A stretch of DNA of 14,596 bases. Origin: Bacteroidales bacterium (GTDB lineage: Bacteria > Bacteroidota > Bacteroidia > Bacteroidales > JAADGE01). Shown piece after piece: positions 8,258 to 14,596 of the stretch (within the stretch, counting starts at the first letter, position 1; each line of letters starts with the position of its first letter). The notes under the pieces were generated by a model, which was not told the DNA's origin, did not search any database, and worked only from the letters and a program-made list of their open reading frames with translations. The stretch spans positions 1 through 14,596 of the forward strand of contig JALSMF010000274.1 in assembly GCA_026987795.1 (NCBI GenBank). Direction: 5' to 3'. Position numbers and translations under genes: made by a program.

Positions 8258-8956
8258 TTACAACAATTTTTGAAATAAATCAACTGTAATTGCATCATTA
8301 ACAGAAAAATTTCCTATTTTAGTTCTTCTCAGTTCTGTTAAGTGTGCCCCCGAACCTAGTTTTTTTCCTAAATCACGAGCAATGGCTCTTATGTAAGTTC
8401 CTTTGCTGCAGTTAATTCTTATTTTTACAAAAGGAAAGTTTATTGCTTCTGTTTTTATATCGTATATTTCAATTAAGGAGGGTTTTAAATCAAGCGATTT
8501 TCCTTTTCTTGCACTGTTGTATGCACGTTTTCCGTTAACTCGTTTTGCCGAAAAATCGGGAGGCATTTGTTCTTGTTTTCCTTTAAAGCTCAGGACAGCA
8601 CCTTCTATGTCTTCTGCTTTAATATGCTCTGTAGGAAACGTTTTGTCAACACCTGTTTCTAAATCAAAAGAAGGTGTAGTTTCTCCTAATTTTACGGTGC
8701 AGACATACTCTTTATGGAGATCCTGAAAATTTTGAATCTCTTTTGTTTTTTTTCCGGTACATATTATCAGAAGACCTGTAGCCAAGGGGTCCAGTGTTCC
8801 TGCATGACCCACTTTTATTTTTGGTATATTATATTGATATTTAAGTGAACTTCTGACTTTATTAACAACGTCAAAAGATGTCCATTTTATTTGCTTATCA
8901 ATAAAAATGATTTCTCCGTTTAAAAAACTCTCTTTACTGAACTTTCTTTCCGACAT
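8258..8956 (-). CDS. truB: tRNA pseudouridine(55) synthase TruB
   Basis: Makes pseudouridine at position 55 in the T-arm of tRNAs. The family motif GHAGTLDPLATG (50-61) contains the catalytic aspartate D56. Other matching blocks are WTSFDVVNKVRSSLK (25-39), YVCTVKLGETTPSFDLETG, PPDFSAKRVNGKRAYNSARKG and the KGTYIRAIARDLGKKLGSGAHL segment that shapes the active site. At 232 residues it ends shortly after the catalytic core (last block RRTKIGNFSVNDAITV) and has no C-terminal PUA domain, unlike the longer E. coli enzyme; this short form is usual in Bacteroidota. It starts 5 bases after the uppP stop, so the two are in one operon. Confidence 0.96.
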   Translation of the reverse strand: MSERKFSKESFLNGEIIFIDKQIKWTSFDVVNKVRSSLKYQYNIPKIKVGHAGTLDPLATGLLIICTGKKTKEIQNFQDLHKEYVCTVKLGETTPSFDLETGVDKTFPTEHIKAEDIEGAVLSFKGKQEQMPPDFSAKRVNGKRAYNSARKGKSLDLKPSLIEIYDIKTEAINFPFVKIRINCSKGTYIRAIARDLGKKLGSGAHLTELRRTKIGNFSVNDAITVDLFQKLL

Positions 8957-8961
8957 TAAAA

Positions 8962-9741
8962 TTAATTTATTTTTAAATCAACGCCTGAGGCGAGTAAAAT
9001 AAGGATAGCTGCTCCTATTAAAATCCTGTAATATCCGAAAAGTTTAAAACCGTATTTCGTAAGAAAATTTATGAAGAACTTAATTGCAAGCATTGCAACA
9101 ATAAAAGCAACAATGTTTCCGAAAATTAAGATGTCAATATTATCTGCATTAAGAGCTTCGTGGTTTTTGTAGAGCTTATAGAGTGTTGCTGCAAACATTG
9201 TGGGAACTGCTAAAAAAAACGAAAACTCGGCAGCTGTTTTTCTTGTTAATTTTTGAGACATACCTCCGATAATTGTTGCTGCAGAACGAGAAACTCCCGG
9301 AATCATTGCCAGTACCTGGAAAAATCCGATAAAAAGAGCTTTTTTGTACCCGATATTCTGATTTTCGGATGTTTTTGCAAAGAGCTTGTCTGCAAACAAA
9401 AGGAAAACCCCTCCTATAATCAGAGAAACAGCAACAACCGTAACGCTTTCGAGCAGTATGTCAATATAATCTCCCAGTAACAGCCCGAAAACTGCTGCAG
9501 GTAAAAATGCAACAAACAGGATATAATAGAACTTCAAATTTTTAAAAAAGCGCTTCCAATATAAAACAACAACAGACAAAATAGCCCCAAGTTGGATGTT
9601 AATAATAAACAGGTTTGTAAATTCACTGCTTTGCAAACCGAGTATTTTTTCGGTAATAATCATATGTCCGGTTGAAGACACCGGCAAAAACTCGGTAATC
9701 CCTTCAACAACGGCAATTATAAACGCTTCTGTCCAACTCAT
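8962..9741 (-). CDS. uppP: Undecaprenyl-diphosphatase UppP (BacA)
   Basis: An integral membrane phosphatase that converts undecaprenyl diphosphate to undecaprenyl phosphate, recycling the lipid carrier for peptidoglycan and other envelope polymers. Family overexpression is known to give bacitracin resistance. The two signature motifs are present: EGITEFLPVSSTGH (13-26), with E13, E17, S23 and H26 in the places of the E. coli catalytic residues, and PGVSRSAAT (148-156), with R152 as the phosphate-binding arginine. About seven or eight hydrophobic segments span the 259 residues, the normal size. It lies 5 bases after the DUF3098 gene and 5 bases before truB, so it is tightly embedded in the block. 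Confidence 0.96.
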   Translation of the reverse strand: MSWTEAFIIAVVEGITEFLPVSSTGHMIITEKILGLQSSEFTNLFIINIQLGAILSVVVLYWKRFFKNLKFYYILFVAFLPAAVFGLLLGDYIDILLESVTVVAVSLIIGGVFLLFADKLFAKTSENQNIGYKKALFIGFFQVLAMIPGVSRSAATIIGGMSQKLTRKTAAEFSFFLAVPTMFAATLYKLYKNHEALNADNIDILIFGNIVAFIVAMLAIKFFINFLTKYGFKLFGYYRILIGAAILILLASGVDLKIN

Positions 9742-9746
9742 TTATT

Positions 9747-10001
9747 CTAATCTTCTTTTGCGTCTTTAGGCTTTTTCATTATGGCGTAAATTTCAAAAAC
9801 AAAACCTGCCAAAATAATAATCGGAGCCAGCACTATTCTTCTGAAACTGAAAAGCTCATCTGCATTAAAAACATTCGGGTCTTCAGAACCGCCTCCCGAC
9901 ATAAGAATAAATCCCAGTATAATTACTATAAAGCCGCCGGCAAGCATATAATAATTTTTTTTGCCCAAAGCAAAGCCGGTATTTTCAATTTCTTTTTTCA
10001 T
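9747..10001 (-). CDS. Small two-helix membrane protein, DUF3098 family
   Basis: 84 residues with two membrane helices (about 17-35 and 55-75) joined by a short loop, SGGGSEDPNVFNADELFSFR, and charged ends. The FALGKKNYYMLAGG start (10-23) and the loop asparagine-aspartate block are the marks of DUF3098, a Bacteroidota family almost always found between ftsX and uppP. Function is unknown; the conserved position suggests a part in cell division or envelope synthesis, which is inference. The gap to uppP is 5 bases and to ftsX 50 bases. Confidence 0.85.
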   Translation of the reverse strand: MKKEIENTGFALGKKNYYMLAGGFIVIILGFILMSGGGSEDPNVFNADELFSFRRIVLAPIIILAGFVFEIYAIMKKPKDAKED

Positions 10002-10051
10002 CGTTCTAAATTAAATTTCTGGTGTGCAAAGTTAAAACAATATTTGTTTTT

Positions 10052-10927
10052 TTAATATTCAAAGTGTAAATCATCGGTTTTCAGGTTCAGATACTTGTCA
10101 ACAGCAAATTTTCCCGAAACAGCAGTAATAATAATTCCGAAAATAAAAATAAAAATATCTATTTCTAAAATTCCCTCAAGGGTAATAATATCTCCGAAAT
10201 TTTCTTTTAAAACTAAAACAGTAAGAGTAATAATTAAAGAAGATATTGCAGCACTGATAATACCGGAAAAAATACTTTTTATGATAAAAGGTCTTCGTAT
10301 AAACCCTCTTGTTGCACCGACAAGTTGGGCTGTTCTTATTAACAGCCGTTTCGAAAAAATGGACAAACGGACGGTATTGTTTATCAAGTTTATGGTTATC
10401 ATTAAAAAAAACACGGAAATAACCAATCCTACCACACTTAATTTTTTAATATTTGTATTGATGAAAGAAACCAGAGATTTTTGATAGTAAATATCTTTTA
10501 TAAACCGGAAATGTTTCAGTTGTTGTTTTATAACGTTTATACTGTCTTCCGACGTATATTCAGGCTTTAATTTAACTTCAATTGAGTTTGGTAAAGAGTT
10601 ATAACCGAGAACCTTGGTAAAGTCCCGCCCTAATTCTTCTTTCATTTCTAAAGCTGCCTGTTCTTTAGATACAAATTCTGCCGAAACACTGTATTCTGCT
10701 ATATTTAAAGCATTTTCCAGTCTGCTTATTTCCGAAGGTTTTGTATTGTTTTGAATAAAAACAGTAAAACCGATATTCTTTTTTGCATAATCCGACAACT
10801 TTTTCGCATTAAAAAGCATAAGTGCTATAAATCCAAGCATAATAAGTATCATTGTTATACTTACGACAGATAAAAAATATGCTCCCCTGACTCGCCAAAC
10901 TGTATTTTTTTGCTGAACAGAACCCAT
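10052..10927 (-). CDS. ftsX: Cell division protein FtsX
   Basis: The membrane half of the FtsEX ABC-like complex, which links the cytoplasmic ATPase FtsE to periplasmic peptidoglycan hydrolase activation at the septum. The 291 residues show the FtsX plan: first membrane helix (18-40), an extracytoplasmic domain (41-160, with VFIQNNTKPSEISRLENAL and the VSKEQAALEMKEELG segment), then three more helices (164-184, 218-242, 255-275). Between helices 2 and 3 is the RLSIFSKRLLIRTAQLVGATRGFIRRPF stretch (187-214), the conserved cytoplasmic coupling loop for FtsE. FtsE is not next to it. First gene of the minus-strand block and divergent from the rhomboid genes. Confidence 0.93.
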   Translation of the reverse strand: MGSVQQKNTVWRVRGAYFLSVVSITMILIMLGFIALMLFNAKKLSDYAKKNIGFTVFIQNNTKPSEISRLENALNIAEYSVSAEFVSKEQAALEMKEELGRDFTKVLGYNSLPNSIEVKLKPEYTSEDSINVIKQQLKHFRFIKDIYYQKSLVSFINTNIKKLSVVGLVISVFFLMITINLINNTVRLSIFSKRLLIRTAQLVGATRGFIRRPFIIKSIFSGIISAAISSLIITLTVLVLKENFGDIITLEGILEIDIFIFIFGIIITAVSGKFAVDKYLNLKTDDLHFEY

Positions 10928-11011
10928 AAGAAAAAGATTGTGATTTTTTTGTAAAAATATGAAAATTTATTTAACAAAAAGTTCTTTATGTCCGGATTCC
11001 CGAAAAATTAC

Positions 11012-11019
11012 TAATATTG
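11012..11019 (+). promoter_or_regulatory. Candidate -7 box for the rhomboid pair
   Basis: TAATATTG matches TAnnTTTG at all but one fixed position and lies 22 bases before the ATG at 11042, within the 114-base divergent gap. No clear -33 box is seen. It directly abuts the candidate ftsX -7 box on the other strand. Pattern-based only. Confidence 0.3.
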
Positions 11020-11027
11020 CAAAAATA
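11020..11027 (-). promoter_or_regulatory. Candidate -7 box for the ftsX block
   Basis: Read on the minus strand this is TATTTTTG, an exact fit to TAnnTTTG. The -33 position would fall at about 11047-11051, overlapping the first codons of the divergent rhomboid gene, and reads TTGA or GTTG, a partial match. It would give a leader of about 85 bases before the ftsX ATG at 10927. A nearer TATTTTTA (10952-10959) is a weaker alternative. Confidence 0.35.
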
Positions 11028-11041
11028 TAATTTTATAATAT

Positions 11042-11806
11042 ATGTATCAACGACAAGGGTTTTTAGCTAATATACCGCCGGCGGTAAGAGTAATTTTAGT
11101 AATAAACGCTGCAATGTTTTTGTTCTCACAACTTGTTGCAGTGATGTTTAATATCGATTTGAATAAAATATTAGGGCTTTATTTTTTTAAATCAGACCTT
11201 TTTAAGCCGTTTCAGGTTGTTACGCATATGTTTATGCATGGCGGGCTGATGCATATATTTTTCAATATGTATGCGTTATGGATGTTCGGACAGGTTCTTG
11301 AGCGGGTATGGGGAACAAAGCGATTTTTTATTTATTACTTTGTAACGGGCTTCGGAGCCGTTGTCCTGCACAGCTTTGTTGAATATTTAAGATTTTTGAG
11401 TATAAGCTCGGCACTGTCTCCCGAAGCAGTAGAAATGGTGAAGCACCAAGGTGCAGAGATAATAGCGTCTTATAAAAATTACACTAATCCGAATTTAGCT
11501 CAACTAAACCTCCTGTATCACATTCCGACGGTAGGAGCATCGGGTGCTGTGTTTGGGTTGTTGCTTGCTTTCGGCATGTTGTTTCCGAATACGGAACTTT
11601 ATATTATGTTTATCCCTGTTCCCGTAAAAGCCAAGTATTTTGTTATAGGATACGGTATTTTGGAATTATTTTCAGGACTGAATAACTCTCCGAATGACAA
11701 TGTGGCACATTTTGCACATTTGGGCGGAATGTTGTTCGGGTTTATTTTAATTAAGCTTTGGCAAAAAAAGAAAAACTCGGGTGGCGGTTTTTTAAGTCAA
11801 TATTAA
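11042..11806 (+). CDS. Rhomboid family intramembrane serine protease (first of pair)
   Basis: A 254-residue membrane protease that cuts transmembrane segments of other proteins. Seen: HGGLMHIFFNMYALWMFG (66-83), with H71 and N75 in the HxxxN oxyanion position; GASG (165-168), with S167 the nucleophile; and AHFAHLGG (222-229), with H226 the second member of the Ser-His dyad. Six membrane segments fit the basic bacterial rhomboid core. The loop between the third and fourth segments holds about 45 extra polar residues (116-162), including a helix PEAVEMVKHQGAEIIASYKN. The protein ends in a short basic tail. Eleven bases separate it from the second rhomboid gene, so they are co-transcribed. Substrates cannot be inferred. 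Confidence 0.93.
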   Translation: MYQRQGFLANIPPAVRVILVINAAMFLFSQLVAVMFNIDLNKILGLYFFKSDLFKPFQVVTHMFMHGGLMHIFFNMYALWMFGQVLERVWGTKRFFIYYFVTGFGAVVLHSFVEYLRFLSISSALSPEAVEMVKHQGAEIIASYKNYTNPNLAQLNLLYHIPTVGASGAVFGLLLAFGMLFPNTELYIMFIPVPVKAKYFVIGYGILELFSGLNNSPNDNVAHFAHLGGMLFGFILIKLWQKKKNSGGGFLSQY

Positions 11807-11817
11807 AATAAAACAAA

Positions 11818-12717
11818 ATGAGGAACATACAAAACGAACTGAAAGAAACATTCAGAAAGGGCAATATGCTGACCAAACTTATTTTTATTAATGTCGGAGT
11901 TTTTATTGTTGTTTTTTTTATATCTCTTTTTATTCCCGAAACCGTTCAGTATATAAGCGTTCCCGGTAATTTCGGAGCATTGTTGAAAAGACCGTGGACC
12001 TTACTTACATATATGTTCGTTCATGAAGGTTTTTGGCACTTGCTGATGAATATGCTTTGGCTTTTCTGGTTCGGAAAAATGTTTTTACTGTATTTTACGG
12101 ACAAGCAGATGTCTGCCGTATACCTTATCGGAGGGTTTGCAGGAGCATTTTTGCACCTCGGAATAAACTATTTGTTGCCCTCAGGGCAGCAAGTAATGAT
12201 TTTAGGGGCATCGGCAGCTGTTATGTCTGTTGTTTTTGCAGTTGTTGTCTATAAGCCTGACTTTATCATAAACCTTATTTTTATAGGGCCCGTAAAAATA
12301 AAATATATCGGTATAATCGCTTTTTTATTAGATTTTATGGGCTTGTTGGGAAATCTTAAAGGAGGGATTGCAGCATCTGACGGAATTGCTCATACGGCAC
12401 ATATCGGAGGTGCCGCTTTCGGGTTGTGGTTTGGCTATTCGATGAAGAAAGGAGCAGATATAACACGTGCATTTAATAACTTTTTAAATAATATTTTTTC
12501 TGTTTTTTCTTCGAAGAACAGTATTTCTCACAGAATGAAGATATCCCGAGCGGATAAGTTTTCCAGACCTAAGCCTGCGTCTGACTGGGATTACAACTCG
12601 CAAAAAGCCGACAGACAAAAAGAAATTGACAGAATCTTAGATAAAATATCAAAAAAAGGCTACGGAAGCCTGAGCAAAAAAGAAAAAGACTTTCTGTTTA
12701 AACAAAAAAAAGACTAA
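11818..12717 (+). CDS. Rhomboid family protein with C-terminal charged tail (second of pair)
   Basis: A 299-residue membrane protein. Active-site elements are HEGFWHLLMNMLWLFWFG (69-86), with H74 and N78; GASA (130-133), with S132 as nucleophile; and AHTAHIGG (191-198), with H195. The residue after the serine is alanine rather than the usual glycine, but the serine and histidine are kept, so activity is possible. After the last membrane segment (to about 208) comes a roughly 90-residue soluble tail rich in charge. It ends in KEIDRILDKISKKGYGSLSKKEKDFL (268-293), a helix-turn-helix-like block that recurs at the end of Bacteroidota rhomboids (DUF6576-like, from memory). The tail should be cytoplasmic if the six-segment topology holds. 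Likely in one operon with the first rhomboid; the 114 bases after it contain the mrp promoter. Confidence 0.9.
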   Translation: MRNIQNELKETFRKGNMLTKLIFINVGVFIVVFFISLFIPETVQYISVPGNFGALLKRPWTLLTYMFVHEGFWHLLMNMLWLFWFGKMFLLYFTDKQMSAVYLIGGFAGAFLHLGINYLLPSGQQVMILGASAAVMSVVFAVVVYKPDFIINLIFIGPVKIKYIGIIAFLLDFMGLLGNLKGGIAASDGIAHTAHIGGAAFGLWFGYSMKKGADITRAFNNFLNNIFSVFSSKNSISHRMKISRADKFSRPKPASDWDYNSQKADRQKEIDRILDKISKKGYGSLSKKEKDFLFKQKKD

Positions 12718-12762
12718 AAAAGAAGTCCCTAAAATCACCTCTCCGAAAAATATTTTAATTTT

Positions 12763-12794
12763 CTTGTTTAGAATGAATCTAAATGTTATGTTTG
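12763..12794 (+). promoter_or_regulatory. Promoter of the mrp - nifU operon
   Basis: CTTG (12763-12766), a spacer of exactly 20 bases, then TATGTTTG (12787-12794). This fits the Bacteroidota primary-sigma promoter TTTG-N19/21-TAnnTTTG with one mismatch and is the best promoter in the window. Start of transcription would be near 12800, giving a leader of about 30 AU-rich bases before the ATG at 12832. Confidence 0.6.
12767..12783 (+). promoter_or_regulatory. Candidate operator: 8-1-8 inverted repeat inside the mrp promoter
   Basis: TTTAGAATGAATCTAAA is an inverted repeat of two 8-base arms around one central base, with 7 of 8 pairs symmetric. It fills the spacer between the -33 and -7 boxes. 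The inner 15 bases have the 7-1-7 form of Fur/PerR-family boxes and agree with the B. subtilis PerR consensus TTATAATnATTATAA at 11 of 14 arm positions. A repressor bound here would block RNA polymerase. The regulator is unknown, and AT-rich DNA makes chance palindromes fairly common. Confidence 0.35.
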
Positions 12795-12831
12795 TGCTTT
12801 CCTTTTATTAAGATTAAATTAAACATAGATT

Positions 12832-13962
12832 ATGAAATACAGTATAGACAGAATTTTAAATATATTGTCAGCGGTGAAAGACCCGGAAACAGGAAAAAAC
12901 TTAGTAAGTTTAAATGCAATAGGCTCTCTTAGTTCCGAAGAAAACAAAATAACATTTTCTTTATCCTTACCCAAAACAAATCCCTTTGTAAAATCAATAG
13001 AAAAGGCATGTGTTAAGCTTTTGAAATCAGAACTGTCCGAAAACGTAGAAGTTGAAATAAAATCCTCTCCGAAAATAGACGTTATGAAAGTTTCTTTCGG
13101 AAGAACAGATGACCGGCAGATTTTACCCGGAGTCAAAAATATATTAGCCGTAGCTTCTGGAAAAGGCGGTGTCGGAAAATCAACGGTCTCGGTAAATTTA
13201 GCGATTTCATTGGCAAAACAAGGAGCAAAAGTGGGCTTGCTTGATGCAGATGTTTACGGTCCTTCGATACCGAAAATGTTGGGAGTTGAAGGAGAAACTC
13301 CCGGAATAAAGAAGATGAACGGAAAGGATGTTATAATTCCTATAGAAAAACACGGAATAAAAATGTTATCAATAGGTTTTTTTGTTAAACCTGAAGATGC
13401 TTTAATTTGGAGAGGAGCGATGGCTACAAGTGCCATAAATCAATTCGTAAAAGACACAGATTGGGGAGAGTTGGATTATTTTATAATGGATTTACCTCCG
13501 GGAACCGGAGACATACACCTTACAATTGTTCAAGCTATGCCTGTAACGGCAGCTGTTATTGTCAGCACCCCGCAGCAAGTTGCTCTTGCTGATGCTCTTA
13601 GAGGAGTGGGAATGTTCAGAGCTGAAAAAATAGAGGTTCCGATTATAGGATTTATTGAAAATATGTCTTGGTTTACACCGAAAGAATTACCGGATAAAAA
13701 ATACTATATTTTCGGAAAAGACGGGCTTAAAGAACTTGCAGAAAGAATGGAAATTCCTTTACTCGGACAAATTCCTCTTGTTCAGGGGATAAGAGAATCT
13801 GGAGATTCTGGGACACCGCTTGCATTAGATGATAACTCTCCGGAAGGAAAAGCTTTCAGAAGCTTGGCGAAAAATATTGCGGAGAAGATAGAAGAAAGAA
13901 ATGCTAATCTTGAGCCCACAAAGAAAGTGGAAATAGATCCTAATGCAAGTTGCGGAGCATAA
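12832..13962 (+). CDS. mrp: Mrp/NBP35 family iron-sulfur carrier ATPase
   Basis: A 376-residue cytoplasmic ATPase of the Mrp/ApbC group, which bind and hand over Fe-S clusters. The N-terminal MIP18/DUF59-like domain covers about 3-90 (DRILNILSAVKDPETGKNLVSL). The deviant Walker A ASGKGGVGKST (108-118) has the signature lysine K111 and K116. LLDADVYGPSIPKMLG (137-151) is the switch region and FIMDLPPGTGD (217-227) the Walker B. GFIENMSWFTP (273-283) marks the segment where most family members carry a CxxC; here the following residues are KELPDKKYYIFG and no cysteine is present. The only cysteines are C60 and C374, the latter in a C-terminal NASCGA. A NifU-domain gene follows after 28 bases, supporting an Fe-S role. 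Confidence 0.92.
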   Translation: MKYSIDRILNILSAVKDPETGKNLVSLNAIGSLSSEENKITFSLSLPKTNPFVKSIEKACVKLLKSELSENVEVEIKSSPKIDVMKVSFGRTDDRQILPGVKNILAVASGKGGVGKSTVSVNLAISLAKQGAKVGLLDADVYGPSIPKMLGVEGETPGIKKMNGKDVIIPIEKHGIKMLSIGFFVKPEDALIWRGAMATSAINQFVKDTDWGELDYFIMDLPPGTGDIHLTIVQAMPVTAAVIVSTPQQVALADALRGVGMFRAEKIEVPIIGFIENMSWFTPKELPDKKYYIFGKDGLKELAERMEIPLLGQIPLVQGIRESGDSGTPLALDDNSPEGKAFRSLAKNIAEKIEERNANLEPTKKVEIDPNASCGA

Positions 13963-13990
13963 TGTTTTTTATTAAAAGAGAAACAAAATA

Positions 13991-14236
13991 ATGACGGAAA
14001 AAGAAAAGAAAAACTATGTTATAAGAATAAACGAAGTCTTAGAACTGGTAAGACCGTATTTGCAGGCAGACGGCGGAGATATTGATTTTGTTGATTTTTC
14101 AGATGAATATACCGTTTTCGTAAGGCTTACCGGAGCTTGCGGAACTTGTGCCATGAGTGTTCAGACCCTGAAATTCGGTGTTGAGCACGCATTAAAAAAT
14201 GCTATTCCGGAAATTAAGGAAGTTGTTGCGGTTTAA
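13991..14236 (+). CDS. NifU-domain iron-sulfur scaffold protein
   Basis: 81 residues forming a single NifU C-terminal-type domain: RINEVLELVRPYLQADGGDIDFVDF (12-36), then LTGACGTCAMSVQTL (46-60), with the cluster-binding CxxC at C50 and C53, and the closing amphipathic helix and strand (KFGVEHALKNAIPEIKEVVAV). Such proteins (Nfu type) bind a cluster between two monomers and deliver it to target enzymes. It lies 28 bases after mrp, almost surely in the same transcript, so the carrier ATPase and scaffold are made together. Its stop codon overlaps the stop of the convergent gene at 14233-14236. Confidence 0.93.
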   Translation: MTEKEKKNYVIRINEVLELVRPYLQADGGDIDFVDFSDEYTVFVRLTGACGTCAMSVQTLKFGVEHALKNAIPEIKEVVAV

Positions 14237-14596
14237 ATTTTATTCGATATAAACGTTCGTATAAAATCTTTCGTGAAAATAATTTTTCCTTTTCTGTTAA
14301 GGTGTGATGCGTCTCCGAAATATCTGTCGGGGTAGGAGTAAAGAGAATCCGAAATATCAAATTCGGGAAAAAGTTTCTCATACCTTTTAACAAACTGTCC
14401 GTAATCAGAGATAAACGAAGGTTTTAATTTTCTGAAAGAGCTTTCGTTCATCGGCATTGAAAAAAAGATTAACCTAATTTTATTTTTTTTACACAATAAT
14501 AATATTTTTTCAAAGTAATGTTTAAGAAGCGGAGACGGAACAAAATGTGTGTATTTCGTTTCATAGTTTAATTCGCTGCAGGAATCTTTTAATCCG
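14233..14596 (-). CDS. C-terminal end of a probable SGNH-type (DltD/AlgX-like) protein, cut by window edge
   Basis: The frame is open from the stop at 14233 to the right edge of the window, so the N-terminal part is missing; a TTG or other internal start is unlikely because coding-like sequence continues upstream (LLKHYFEKILLLCKKNKIRLIFFSMPMNES). About 121 residues are visible. The pattern of a YFEKIL helix, a KIRLIFFSMPM strand, a YP-DRYF segment and then FGDASHLNRKGKIIFT fits the last part of SGNH-fold proteins, in which D-x-x-H (DASH) supplies the catalytic Asp and His. In Bacteroidota such proteins often sit next to a membrane-bound O-acyltransferase and modify surface polymers, but nothing of that neighbour is in view. 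Assignment is by motif only. Confidence 0.6.
   Translation of the reverse strand, partial: GLKDSCSELNYETKYTHFVPSPLLKHYFEKILLLCKKNKIRLIFFSMPMNESSFRKLKPSFISDYGQFVKRYEKLFPEFDISDSLYSYPDRYFGDASHLNRKGKIIFTKDFIRTFISNKI

Noticed and set aside
12034..12254. Cysteine-rich plus-strand frame inside the second rhomboid gene
   Set aside because: Out of frame with the rhomboid, which shows the full Ser-His active site; the cysteines come from reading hydrophobic codons in another frame.
12819..13136. A minus-strand open frame over the start of mrp
   Set aside because: Opposite the DUF59-like domain of mrp, with low-complexity composition; a shadow of the real gene.
14233..14496. A complete 87-residue gene beginning at a TTG at 14496
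   Set aside because: The same frame stays open with coding-like sequence to the window edge, so the gene is a partial longer one rather than a small complete one.
1..14596. Search for tRNA, rRNA, riboswitch, CRISPR, insertion sequence or phage signatures
   Set aside because: No long gap, no spaced direct repeats, no transposase-like frame and no composition shift was seen; all gaps are under 160 bases.

Overview
The window reads as ordinary chromosome from a Bacteroidota bacterium, most likely in or near Bacteroidales or a related AT-rich, uncultured line. Four things point there. The order ftsX - DUF3098 - uppP - truB - queA is a characteristic Bacteroidota block. TruB is short and lacks a PUA domain. 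The rhomboid pair and the Mrp protein carry Bacteroidota-type sequence features. Start codons have no Shine-Dalgarno sequence, and several genes are preceded by TAnnTTTG-like -7 boxes, sometimes with a TTTG-like -33 box. Coding density is very high, no gap reaches 300 bases, and I see no mobile element, tRNA, rRNA or CRISPR array.

Layout. At the left edge is the N-terminal half-domain of a signal peptide peptidase (sppA, minus strand, cut by the window). It is divergent from a plus-strand cluster of dnaE (replicative DNA polymerase), a 66-residue zinc-ribbon protein and a TPR - membrane helix - LemA-like protein; the last two are coupled by an ATGA overlap. Next comes a stand-alone Na+/phosphate cotransporter family protein with a C-terminal PhoU-like domain. 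Converging on it is the minus-strand five-gene block ftsX, DUF3098 membrane protein, uppP, truB, queA, which combines cell division and peptidoglycan lipid recycling with tRNA modification. A 114-base divergent region separates ftsX from two tandem rhomboid proteases on the plus strand. These are followed by an mrp - NifU-domain pair for iron-sulfur cluster handling. The right edge holds the C-terminal end of a minus-strand protein with an SGNH/DltD/AlgX-type DxxH motif.

Most of the window is housekeeping. The points most worth a second look are (1) the zinc-ribbon / TPR-TM-LemA pair behind dnaE, an uncommon LemA architecture of unknown function; (2) a near-perfect 8-1-8 inverted repeat, partly like a Fur/PerR-family box, lying exactly between the -33 and -7 elements of the mrp - nifU promoter; (3) the absence from Mrp of the CxxC pair that usually holds the bridging Fe-S cluster; and (4) the paired rhomboids, the second with a GASA instead of GxSG active-site motif and a conserved-looking charged tail. 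I did not find evidence for a wholly new defence or mobile system.
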